Positions 1 to 5,575 of a DNA stretch of 5,575 nucleotides are shown piece after piece. The position numbers were made by a program, and so were the translations under genes. Source of the DNA: Tidjanibacter sp. (GTDB lineage Bacteria > Bacteroidota > Bacteroidia > Bacteroidales > Rikenellaceae); assembly GCA_017547065.1 (NCBI GenBank), contig JAFYRC010000116.1, forward strand, positions 1-5,575. Direction: 5' to 3'. The notes beneath the pieces are model-generated. The model ran no database searches and was not told the origin of the DNA. It worked only from the letters and a program-made list of their open reading frames with translations. How positions within the stretch are numbered: position 1 is the first letter of the stretch; each line of letters starts with the position of its first letter.

Positions 1-820
1 CCTCGAGGTGGTCCACCGAGAGGGCACCATAGCGAATGCCTACCTGCACACCCCCACTCGATGCGAGCTCGTTGGCGTGAATCTTCGGGCGCAGACCATA
101 GCGCATACCGCACTCCAAGATTTGGGCCGTCTGCTCGGGCGTAAAGAAGCCCTCGTCGCAGAAAACGTCCACAAACTCGGCCACACCCTGCTCGGCCACG
201 GCGGGAATCATCTCCTCACACACGTGGTCCACATAGTCGGCCTGACGCCCCGCAAAGGCACGTCCCACGGCGTGGGCACCGAGGAAGGTTGCCTTCACCG
301 TTGCGGGTAGGTTTTCCTGCAATCGGCGCACCACACGGAGCATTTTCAGTTCGTCCTCGGTGGTGAGTCCATAGCCACTCTTAACCTCAATGGTAGCAGC
401 ACCCGTGCGTATCATCCTCCACGCCCTGCGCTCGGCGGCCTCATAGAGTTCCTCCTCGGAGGCTTCGTGGAGTCGGTCGGCGGAGTTGAGAATACCACCA
501 CCTCGTGCGGCCACCTCCTGGTAGGTCATACCGGCAATCTTGTCCCTAAACTCGCCCTCGCGCGAGCCGGCGTAGACAATGTGGGAGTGGGAGTCGCAGA
601 AGGCGGGAAACACAACTCTACCATCTGCATCCACCACCTCGTCGGCCTCCACCTCACCCATCTCGGCCATGGGGCCAAAGCGGACAATGAGGCCATCCTC
701 GGCCACGAGGAAGGCATCGTGGAGCACCTCGGCGGAGTTCATCTCCCCACCGCACAAGCGCAACACCTCGGCAGGCACAACACCCGCCAGCGTGCGTATA
801 TTCTTGATTAGCAATCGCAT
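1..820 (-). CDS. hutI: Imidazolonepropionase (HutI), partial: C-terminus beyond left edge
   Basis: HutI hydrolyses 4-imidazolone-5-propionate to N-formimino-L-glutamate, the third step of histidine degradation, in the cytoplasm; it is a metal-dependent amidohydrolase. The frame opens at ATG (818-820) and stays open to the edge, giving 273 of the roughly 410-420 residues usual for the family. Visible motifs: CDSHSHIVYAGSRE at residues 75-88, with metal ligands H78 and H80 and substrate-contacting R87; EVKSGYGL with Y150; LGAHAV with H183; KIHANEL with H248 and E251; and SVDHLE with H271. These match the known HutI active-site set in order and spacing; the last metal-ligand Asp would lie past the edge. 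The start is 8 bases after the hutH stop, so the two are almost certainly co-transcribed and perhaps translationally coupled. No clear Shine-Dalgarno is seen (the gap reads GCCGAGAT). Identity is very secure; the truncation is only the window boundary. Confidence 0.97.
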   Translation of the reverse strand, partial: MRLLIKNIRTLAGVVPAEVLRLCGGEMNSAEVLHDAFLVAEDGLIVRFGPMAEMGEVEADEVVDADGRVVFPAFCDSHSHIVYAGSREGEFRDKIAGMTYQEVAARGGGILNSADRLHEASEEELYEAAERRAWRMIRTGAATIEVKSGYGLTTEDELKMLRVVRRLQENLPATVKATFLGAHAVGRAFAGRQADYVDHVCEEMIPAVAEQGVAEFVDVFCDEGFFTPEQTAQILECGMRYGLRPKIHANELASSGGVQVGIRYGALSVDHLE

Positions 821-828
821 ATCTCGGC

Positions 829-2313
829 TTAATTATTCTGCAAAAAGGCAACCGCCTTGGCAATCAGGGGGTACATCACCTCGTCGGTGTCCACAAAGGG
901 CACCTCCTGGCGGAAGTCGGCAAAGAGTTTTTCGATGGGCTCGCTCGACTTCAACGGGCGGCGGAATTCCAAGGCCTGTGCAGCGTTCAGCAACTCAATA
1001 GCCAACACCCTCTCCACGTTGTCAACCACTCGGGCCGACTTGGTGGCGGCGTTGGAGCCCATACTAACGTGGTCCTCCTGGCCCTGCGACGAGGGAATGG
1101 AGTCGACCGATGCGGGCATACAGAGGCCCTTGGTTTGGCTCACAATCGACGCTGCGGTGTACTGGGGAATCATAAAACCACTATTGAGGCCCGGCTTGGC
1201 CACAAGGAAGCTCGGAAGTCCCCTCTGTGCCGAAATGAGTTTATAGGTCCTGCGCTCGGAGATACTTCCAAGTTCGGCCACGGCAATGGCCAGGTAGTCC
1301 AACACGAGAGCCAGAGGTTGGCCGTGGAAGTTACCCGCCGACACCACCACGTCCTCGTCGGGGAAGACGGTTGGGTTGTCGGTAGCGGAGTTAATCTCGG
1401 TTTCGATGACGGAGCCAACATAGGCAATAGCGTCCTTCGAAGCGCCGTGTACCTGAGGTATGCAACGGAACGAATAGGGGTCCTGCACGTGTTTCTTGGG
1501 CTGTCGAATCAGCTCGCTACCCTCCAGTAGTTCCCTCATACGCTTGGCCGTGGCAATCTGACCTACGTGGGGCCTAACCTGGTGTACGTTGTCGGCAAAG
1601 GGGTCAATCCTACCGTCGAAGGCCTCCAACGACATTGCGCCCACCACGTCGGCCCACTCGGAGAGCCTCTGTGCCTTGTCGAGCGACCACACGCCATAGG
1701 CGGCCATAAACTGCGTACCGTTGAGCAGTGCGAGTCCCTCCTTCGACTGGAGAGTGAGCGCACTCCAACCCTCACGGGCGTTCATCTCCTCGCCACTAAT
1801 ACGCTCGCCCTCGGCCGTACGCACCTCGCCCAAGCCAAGCAACGGGAGCGACAAGTGAGCCAGCGGAGCCAGGTCGCCCGAAGCGCCCAGTGAGCCCTGC
1901 TGATAGACCACGGGGGTGTAGTGGTGGTTGAACATATCCATAAGACGCTCCACGGTGGCAACCTGCACACCCGAGTGTCCGTAGGAGAGCGACTGCACTT
2001 TGAGCACCATCATGATGCGTACAATCTCCTCGGGCACCTCGTCGCCCGTACCGCAAGCGCGGGACATCACAAGGTTTTTTTGGAGGGCCGAAAGGTCGTC
2101 CTTCTCGATGGAGATGTTGCACAGCGAGCCGAAGCCCGTGGTTACGCCATAGATGGGTGTTTTGCTCTCCACCGCCTTACGGTCGAGGTAGGCACGGCAC
2201 TTCTCGATGGCCGCCCTCGACTCGGACGAGAGGGAGAGGGTATGGTTGCCCCTCACCACTTCCACCACTTGGGCGGGGGTGAGGTGGGCAGAGCTTATTG
2301 TGTGTTGTTTCAT
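829..2313 (-). CDS. hutH: Histidine ammonia-lyase (histidase, HutH), complete
   Basis: HutH removes ammonia from L-histidine to give trans-urocanate, the committed step of histidine degradation. It is cytoplasmic and, in the family, a homotetramer. The 494-residue product is normal length (about 500). The cofactor 4-methylidene-imidazole-5-one forms autocatalytically from A144-S145-G146 inside GSLGASGDLAP (codons at 1876-1884). Other expected residues are present: Y55 in IYGVTTGFG, N198 in LLNGTQ, Y280 and R283 in DPYSFRC, F329 in GNFHG, and E413 in GQEDHVSMG. This favours histidase activity, although MIO-family relatives (tyrosine or phenylalanine ammonia-lyases) share much of the fold; the hut neighbours settle the assignment. 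The ATG (2311-2313) is chosen because the protein begins with a typical short N-terminus before the LTPAQ segment, and because the start sits 30 bases after the upstream stop. The sequence before it is A-rich (ACGAAAACAGTT) without a Shine-Dalgarno, as is common in Bacteroidetes. The gene ends with TAA, 8 bases before hutI. Confidence 0.98.
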   Translation of the reverse strand: MKQHTISSAHLTPAQVVEVVRGNHTLSLSSESRAAIEKCRAYLDRKAVESKTPIYGVTTGFGSLCNISIEKDDLSALQKNLVMSRACGTGDEVPEEIVRIMMVLKVQSLSYGHSGVQVATVERLMDMFNHHYTPVVYQQGSLGASGDLAPLAHLSLPLLGLGEVRTAEGERISGEEMNAREGWSALTLQSKEGLALLNGTQFMAAYGVWSLDKAQRLSEWADVVGAMSLEAFDGRIDPFADNVHQVRPHVGQIATAKRMRELLEGSELIRQPKKHVQDPYSFRCIPQVHGASKDAIAYVGSVIETEINSATDNPTVFPDEDVVVSAGNFHGQPLALVLDYLAIAVAELGSISERRTYKLISAQRGLPSFLVAKPGLNSGFMIPQYTAASIVSQTKGLCMPASVDSIPSSQGQEDHVSMGSNAATKSARVVDNVERVLAIELLNAAQALEFRRPLKSSEPIEKLFADFRQEVPFVDTDEVMYPLIAKAVAFLQNN

Positions 2314-2331
2314 AACTGTTTTCGTAGGGTC

Positions 2332-2355
2332 AAAAAGGTTGGACTACTCCAAACT
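2332..2355 (-). terminator. Weak terminator-like hairpin with T-run at the pectinesterase stop codon
   Basis: On the coding strand, AGTTTGGA - GTAG - TCCAACCT can fold into an 8-position stem with one T/C mismatch and a 4-base loop. A run of five T (2332-2336) closes the stem base and continues past it. The pectinesterase stop codon TAG (2344-2346) lies in the loop, and the hutH start is 18 bases past the T-run. The stem is short and has only three G-C pairs, so complete termination is unlikely; partial attenuation between pectinesterase and hutH is possible, as is chance. Confidence 0.3.
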
Positions 2356-3717
2356 GATTTCGGGTTTCTCGTCGGCGGGCAACCAGTCCTCGGTAAACTT
2401 ACCGCTGGGGTTGGAGTTGGCAGCGAGGATGTTTGCCTTGGTGTACTCGGCAGCCTCCTCGGCACTTAGCTGACGGCCGTGGTTTTTGCGACCCTCGGGT
2501 TTATAGCCTGCGCCCGAGCAGTTCCACTCGGCAAAGGTGATGTTTGTGAGCGACTCCATGGTGGTCCAACCATCGGCGTGGAGCGCTGCAGGCTCCTCGC
2601 AACGGATGAATACCGACTTGGGAGCATTCTGCCAGGGGCGACCGAGGTAGAAGTAACTGAAGGCCTTGCCGTCGAAGCACACGGTACCCACTGCGGGAGT
2701 AGTGATTTTGCAATCCATACACACGATGCCGAACTTGGCCGAAGCGGGAGTTGCGGGTGCGGTGAGCACGCTGTTGTTGCGGTTAACGTGGAGGGTACAT
2801 TTGTCCAACAGAATAACGCTACCACCATAGATGTAGTCCACGTTACCCTCAACGTAGCAATCCTTCAGATAGATGCGCGACTCGTAGCTACGGCCCCAGA
2901 AGGTGTCCTGATAGCCGGTGATGCGGCAGTTGTAGAAGGCAACCTTGTCGCCATAGTGAACGTGTACGGCCTGTGCCTGGTCGCCGGAGCCCGTGAGGTT
3001 CTGGTGGGTATTCTCGATGGTCATATCCATAATGGTCACATTCTTACCCCTGATATAGAGGGTGCTGTAGACGCTCTCACCACTACCCTGGTAGCCATTG
3101 TGCGAGAGAACAGTCTTCTCGGGACCGTCGCCCACCAAGATGATATTATCTCTACCCGACTCGATGGAGATTTTCTCCTTGTAGACACCCTCCTTGATGT
3201 GGATGATGTACATACCCTCGTGGGACGAAGGCACAGCCGAGAGAGCTGCCTGCACAGTGGTGTAGTCGCCACCACCCTTGGCGTCCACAACGCAGTGGGG
3301 CACGGGCAGGCCCGAAGCCGAAGGCTCCTTGGAGAGGGTGCGGAAGTTGAGTGTCTGGCTCGCGGTGGAGTTGTTGGCACTCGTCTGCGCCACGGCATAG
3401 ACATAGAAGCGGTAGTCGGTCTGCTTTTCGAGCTCGGTGAAGCTCACCTCGGTTGCGGTGGTCTGCTCGGCTGCAACTCTCATTGCGCCCTGCTGGAGCA
3501 CATAGTTGTAGGCCACAGCACCCTCCACAGCGTTCCACTGGATGGTCACGGCTGTGGTTGTGAGGCTACCTTCCACCACGGCAAGACCCGTGGGGGCGGA
3601 GAGTTTTGTGGAGGTGTTGCCACCGCCCTGGTTATTGGGTTCTTCACTGGGCACTTCGCCACAAGCCACAAAGGCTACGGCTGCCAAAAGGGTTGCAAAA
3701 AATCGAATAGGTTTCAT
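2344..3717 (-). CDS. Pectin methylesterase lipoprotein (FnIII + CE8 pectinesterase domain)
   Basis: Predicted exported pectinesterase that removes methyl esters from homogalacturonan, releasing methanol and leaving acidic pectin for lyases or hydrolases. The 457-residue product has, in order: a lipoprotein signal (1-19, Cys at 19); a low-complexity acidic/Gly/Asn linker (20-39); a fibronectin type III-like domain (about 40-128, starting APTGLAVV, with TIQWNAV and YRFYVYAVA strands); and a right-handed beta-helix CE8 domain (about 141-446, starting VVDAKGGGDYTTVQAA). CE8 hallmarks are present: Q249 (QAQAV), Q270 and D271 in GYQDTFWG, D294 in GNVDYIYG, and R360 and W362 in YLGRPWQ, so both catalytic aspartates and the conserved arginine are intact. 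The C-terminal LSAEEAAEYT segment is also usual for the family. It lies between hutU and hutH on the same strand, 30 bases from each, which is unexpected because its function is unrelated to histidine catabolism. No polysaccharide lyase or SusC/SusD gene is visible. The enzyme class is secure; actual substrate and surface location are inferred. Confidence 0.94.
   Translation of the reverse strand: MKPIRFFATLLAAVAFVACGEVPSEEPNNQGGGNTSTKLSAPTGLAVVEGSLTTTAVTIQWNAVEGAVAYNYVLQQGAMRVAAEQTTATEVSFTELEKQTDYRFYVYAVAQTSANNSTASQTLNFRTLSKEPSASGLPVPHCVVDAKGGGDYTTVQAALSAVPSSHEGMYIIHIKEGVYKEKISIESGRDNIILVGDGPEKTVLSHNGYQGSGESVYSTLYIRGKNVTIMDMTIENTHQNLTGSGDQAQAVHVHYGDKVAFYNCRITGYQDTFWGRSYESRIYLKDCYVEGNVDYIYGGSVILLDKCTLHVNRNNSVLTAPATPASAKFGIVCMDCKITTPAVGTVCFDGKAFSYFYLGRPWQNAPKSVFIRCEEPAALHADGWTTMESLTNITFAEWNCSGAGYKPEGRKNHGRQLSAEEAAEYTKANILAANSNPSGKFTEDWLPADEKPEISLE
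3661..3717 (-). other. Lipoprotein signal peptide of the pectinesterase
   Basis: The first 19 codons encode a short basic start (K2, R5), a hydrophobic core (FFATLLAAVAFV) and a lipobox-like FVAC with the lipidated Cys at residue 19. Phe at -3 is less common than Leu but tolerated. The mature protein would begin CGEVPSEEPNN. It lacks Asp at +2, and acidic residues follow at +3, +7 and +8. Some Bacteroidetes use acidic residues near the lipidated Cys for surface export, but this is not an exact match to a known export signal, so outer-membrane surface display is only likely. Confidence 0.85.
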
Positions 3718-3747
3718 AAGTTGTGTATGGTTTTACGTTAGTATTTG
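3718..3747 (-). other. Gap between hutU and pectinesterase; no promoter recognised
   Basis: This 30-base A/T-rich gap separates the hutU stop from the pectinesterase ATG. Read on the coding strand, neither it nor the last 50 or so bases of hutU contains a Bacteroides-type TAnnTTTG -7 element or a TTTG -33 element, and no strong hairpin is present. The short gap and lack of a promoter favour readthrough from hutU. The bases before the ATG are A-rich, without a Shine-Dalgarno. Confidence 0.5.
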
Positions 3748-5575
3748 CTATTTACTGATTGCCTTCAGGGCACTCTCCACAAGGGCCTCGTCGGCCACGT
3801 TGGGGAGGGTTACTTTTAGGTCAGGGGTGCGAGCCATCTCACGGCGTATGGCGTTCATTGCGCCCTCGTTGCGGGCCCAGCTACGGCGAGCGATACCGTT
3901 GTTGACGTCCCACAACAACATCGAGTCGATGCGCTTGCGGGCCTCCTCGCTACCGTCGATGACCATACCGAAGCCACCATTGATAACCTCGCCCCAGCCT
4001 ACACCGCCGCCATTGTGGAGCGACACCCAGGTTGCACCCCTGAATCCGTCGCCAATGACGTTCTGCACCGCCATATCGGCCGTGCGAGCCGAGCCGTCGT
4101 AGATGTTGCTTGTTTCGCGGTAGGGAGAGTCGGTACCCGACACGTCGTGATGGTCACGGCCCAACACGATGGGTGCGCTAATCTCGCCCCTGGCAATAGC
4201 CTCGTTGAAGGCCCTCGCAATTTTGATGCGGCCCTCGCTGTCGGCATAGAGGATGCGGGCCTGCGAGCCCACAACCAGGCGGTTGCGACCTGCCTCCTTG
4301 ATCCACAAAATGTTGTCGTCAAGCTGTCCGCAGATCTCCTCGGGAGCCTCGGCCCTAATCTCGGAGAGTACCCTCTCAGCGATGCGGTCGCTCATTTCGA
4401 GATCCTCGGCCTTGCCCGAGGTACAAACCCAACGGAAGGGGCCAAAGCCATAGTCGAAGAACATCGGGCCCATGATGTCCTGAACATACGAGGGGTAGCG
4501 GAACGAGCCGTCCTCCCTCACAACGTCGGCACCCGCCCTCGAAGCCTCCAAGAGGAAGGCGTTGCCATAGTCGAAGAAGTACATACCCTTCTCCGCCAGT
4601 GCGTTCACCGCAGCAGCGTGCCTGCGCAGCGACTCCTGCACGGCCTCACGGAACCTCTCGGGCTCCTCGGCCATCATCTCACGGCTCTCCTCATAGGAGT
4701 AACCCACGGGGTAGTATCCACCCGCCCAGGGGTTATGGAGCGATGTCTGGTCGCTACCGAGGTCTACATTGAGTCCCTCCGCTGCGAGCCTCTCCCAGAG
4801 GTCAACCACGTTGCCCTGGTAGGCCATCGACACCACCTCCTTGTTCTCCTGCGCCTTGCGGATGCGAGGAATGAGTTCATCGAGCGAGGTGTGCACCTCA
4901 TCCACCCAGCCCTGCTCGTAGCGTTTCTGCACGGCAGCGGGGTTAATCTCGGCCACCACACTCACCACGCCGGCAATATTACCCGCCTTGGGCTGTGCGC
5001 CCGACATACCGCCCAGACCGGCCGACACGAAGAGCATACCGCCAAGGTCGTTCTGACCCTCTTTCAGACGCTTACGTCCGGCATTAAGCACGGTGATGGT
5101 TGTGCCGTGAACGATACCCTGCGGACCAATGTACATCCAACTGCCTGCGGTCATCTGTCCATACTGCGATACACCCAGCGCATTCATCCTCTCCCAGTCG
5201 TCGGGCTTGGAATAGTTGGGAATAACTAAGCCATTGGTAATCACCGCCCTGGGGGCGTCAGGGTGCGAGGGGAACAAGCCCATCGGGTGGCCCGAGTACA
5301 TCACAAGGGTCTGGTGGTCGGTCATCTCCGAGAGGTATTTCATCGCCAGGCGATACTGTGCCCAGTTCTGGAACACCGCACCGTTACCGCCATAGGTAAT
5401 CAGTTCGTGTGGGTGCTGGGCCACAGCTTTGTCGAGGTTGTTCTGAATCATCAACCTCAGCGATGCCGCCTGGGGGCACCTTGCGGGATACTCCTCCACG
5501 GGGCGGGCATACATCTCATAGTCGGGGCGCAGGCGGTACATATAGATGCGGCCATACTGCTCCAACTCCTCGGCA
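3748..5575 (-). CDS. hutU: Urocanate hydratase (urocanase, HutU), long type, partial: N-terminus beyond right edge
   Basis: HutU adds water to trans-urocanate to give 4-imidazolone-5-propionate, using tightly bound NAD+ as an electrophile; it is cytoplasmic. The frame is open to the right edge, with 608 complete codons visible and stop TAG at 3748-3750. The TTG at 5563-5565 is an internal Leu codon, not a start: the frame continues upstream as AEELEQYGRIYMYR, as expected inside this family. Long-type urocanases have roughly 660-680 residues, so about 60 N-terminal residues are missing. Family segments, in order: ITYGGNGAVFQNW (near 5380), MYSGHPMGLFPSH, SQYGQMTAGSWMYIGPQG, LGSDQTSLHNPW (near 4740), DYGFGPFRW, GSQARILYAD (4240-4269), VLGRDHHDVSGTDSPYRET, and GATWVSLHNGGGVGWGEVING. 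The classical FQGLPARICW signature of Pseudomonas/Bacillus urocanases is replaced by VVGSQARILY, with Leu at the position of its Cys. This appears to be a trait of the long type rather than damage. It is the most upstream gene in the visible hut cluster; the promoter is not in the window. Confidence 0.96.
   Translation of the reverse strand, partial: AEELEQYGRIYMYRLRPDYEMYARPVEEYPARCPQAASLRLMIQNNLDKAVAQHPHELITYGGNGAVFQNWAQYRLAMKYLSEMTDHQTLVMYSGHPMGLFPSHPDAPRAVITNGLVIPNYSKPDDWERMNALGVSQYGQMTAGSWMYIGPQGIVHGTTITVLNAGRKRLKEGQNDLGGMLFVSAGLGGMSGAQPKAGNIAGVVSVVAEINPAAVQKRYEQGWVDEVHTSLDELIPRIRKAQENKEVVSMAYQGNVVDLWERLAAEGLNVDLGSDQTSLHNPWAGGYYPVGYSYEESREMMAEEPERFREAVQESLRRHAAAVNALAEKGMYFFDYGNAFLLEASRAGADVVREDGSFRYPSYVQDIMGPMFFDYGFGPFRWVCTSGKAEDLEMSDRIAERVLSEIRAEAPEEICGQLDDNILWIKEAGRNRLVVGSQARILYADSEGRIKIARAFNEAIARGEISAPIVLGRDHHDVSGTDSPYRETSNIYDGSARTADMAVQNVIGDGFRGATWVSLHNGGGVGWGEVINGGFGMVIDGSEEARKRIDSMLLWDVNNGIARRSWARNEGAMNAIRREMARTPDLKVTLPNVADEALVESALKAISK

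Larger units (their letters stand above)
1..5575 (-). other. Histidine-utilisation (hut) operon interrupted by a pectinesterase gene
   Basis: Visible order in the direction of transcription is hutU, pectinesterase, hutH, hutI, with gaps of 30, 30 and 8 bases and no strand change. Together the hut genes carry histidine to formiminoglutamate. The formiminoglutamate-processing gene, any histidine transporter and any regulator are outside the window or elsewhere. Co-transcription is inferred from spacing and orientation only. Confidence 0.75.

Noticed and set aside
467..811. Plus-strand open frames opposite hutI, hutH and their junction
   Set aside because: They overlap the strongly supported hutI/hutH frames, have no domain I recognise, and are best explained as composition shadows.
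2314..2360. A Bacteroides-type promoter for hutH
   Set aside because: TTTG occurs twice on the coding strand near the pectinesterase end, but the possible -7 box (CCTTTTTG) lacks the TA and the spacing between the two is about 11 bases rather than about 19-21.
2479..3741. A 420-codon open frame on the plus strand, antisense to nearly the whole pectinesterase gene
   Set aside because: The minus-strand gene has clear domains and catalytic motifs. The plus-strand product shows no recognisable domain and is rich in His, Val and Gly, as expected from the complement of a GC-rich coding gene. Long antisense frames are common at this base composition.
4015..5229. A 404-codon open frame on the plus strand inside hutU
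   Set aside because: It is a shadow of the well-supported urocanase frame; its His/Leu/Val-rich product resembles no family I recognise.
5563..5565. TTG as the start of urocanase
   Set aside because: The frame remains open to the edge, and the residues just before it (AEE) continue the family's N-terminal region; a start here would remove about 60 conserved residues.
1..5575. A mobile element, CRISPR array or defence system
   Set aside because: No transposase, integrase, terminal inverted repeats, regularly spaced repeats or defence-type domains were seen; all four genes are metabolic or degradative enzymes.

Overview
The window holds four genes, all on the minus strand and read from right to left: the 3' part of urocanate hydratase (hutU), a pectin methylesterase lipoprotein, complete histidine ammonia-lyase (hutH), and the 5' part of imidazolonepropionase (hutI). 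hutU is cut by the right edge and hutI by the left edge. Coding density is very high: the gaps are 30, 30 and 8 bases, and no gene-free stretch reaches 300 bases. No tRNA, rRNA, CRISPR array, insertion sequence or attachment site was seen.

The likely source is a member of the Bacteroidales with fairly high GC (roughly 55-60% by eye), for example an Alistipes/Rikenellaceae-type gut bacterium. This is inferred from three things: the long form of urocanase typical of Bacteroidetes and some anaerobes, a lipoprotein with a fibronectin type III domain in front of a CE8 pectinesterase domain, and A-rich, Shine-Dalgarno-poor sequence before the starts. Genus is uncertain.

The three hut genes encode the first three steps of histidine breakdown: L-histidine to trans-urocanate plus ammonia (HutH), to 4-imidazolone-5-propionate (HutU), to N-formimino-L-glutamate (HutI). 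The gene handling formiminoglutamate (ftcD, hutG or hutF type) is not visible and may lie beyond the left edge. All active-site residues I could check in HutH and in the visible part of HutI are present, so the pathway looks functional.

The odd element is the exported pectin methylesterase, an extracytoplasmic plant cell-wall enzyme, lying between hutU and hutH in the same orientation with 30-base gaps on each side. No promoter was recognised in either gap, so it is probably co-transcribed with the hut genes. A weak terminator-like hairpin overlaps its stop codon and could reduce readthrough into hutH. I see no evidence for a wholly new system; the unexpected operon composition is the main point of interest.
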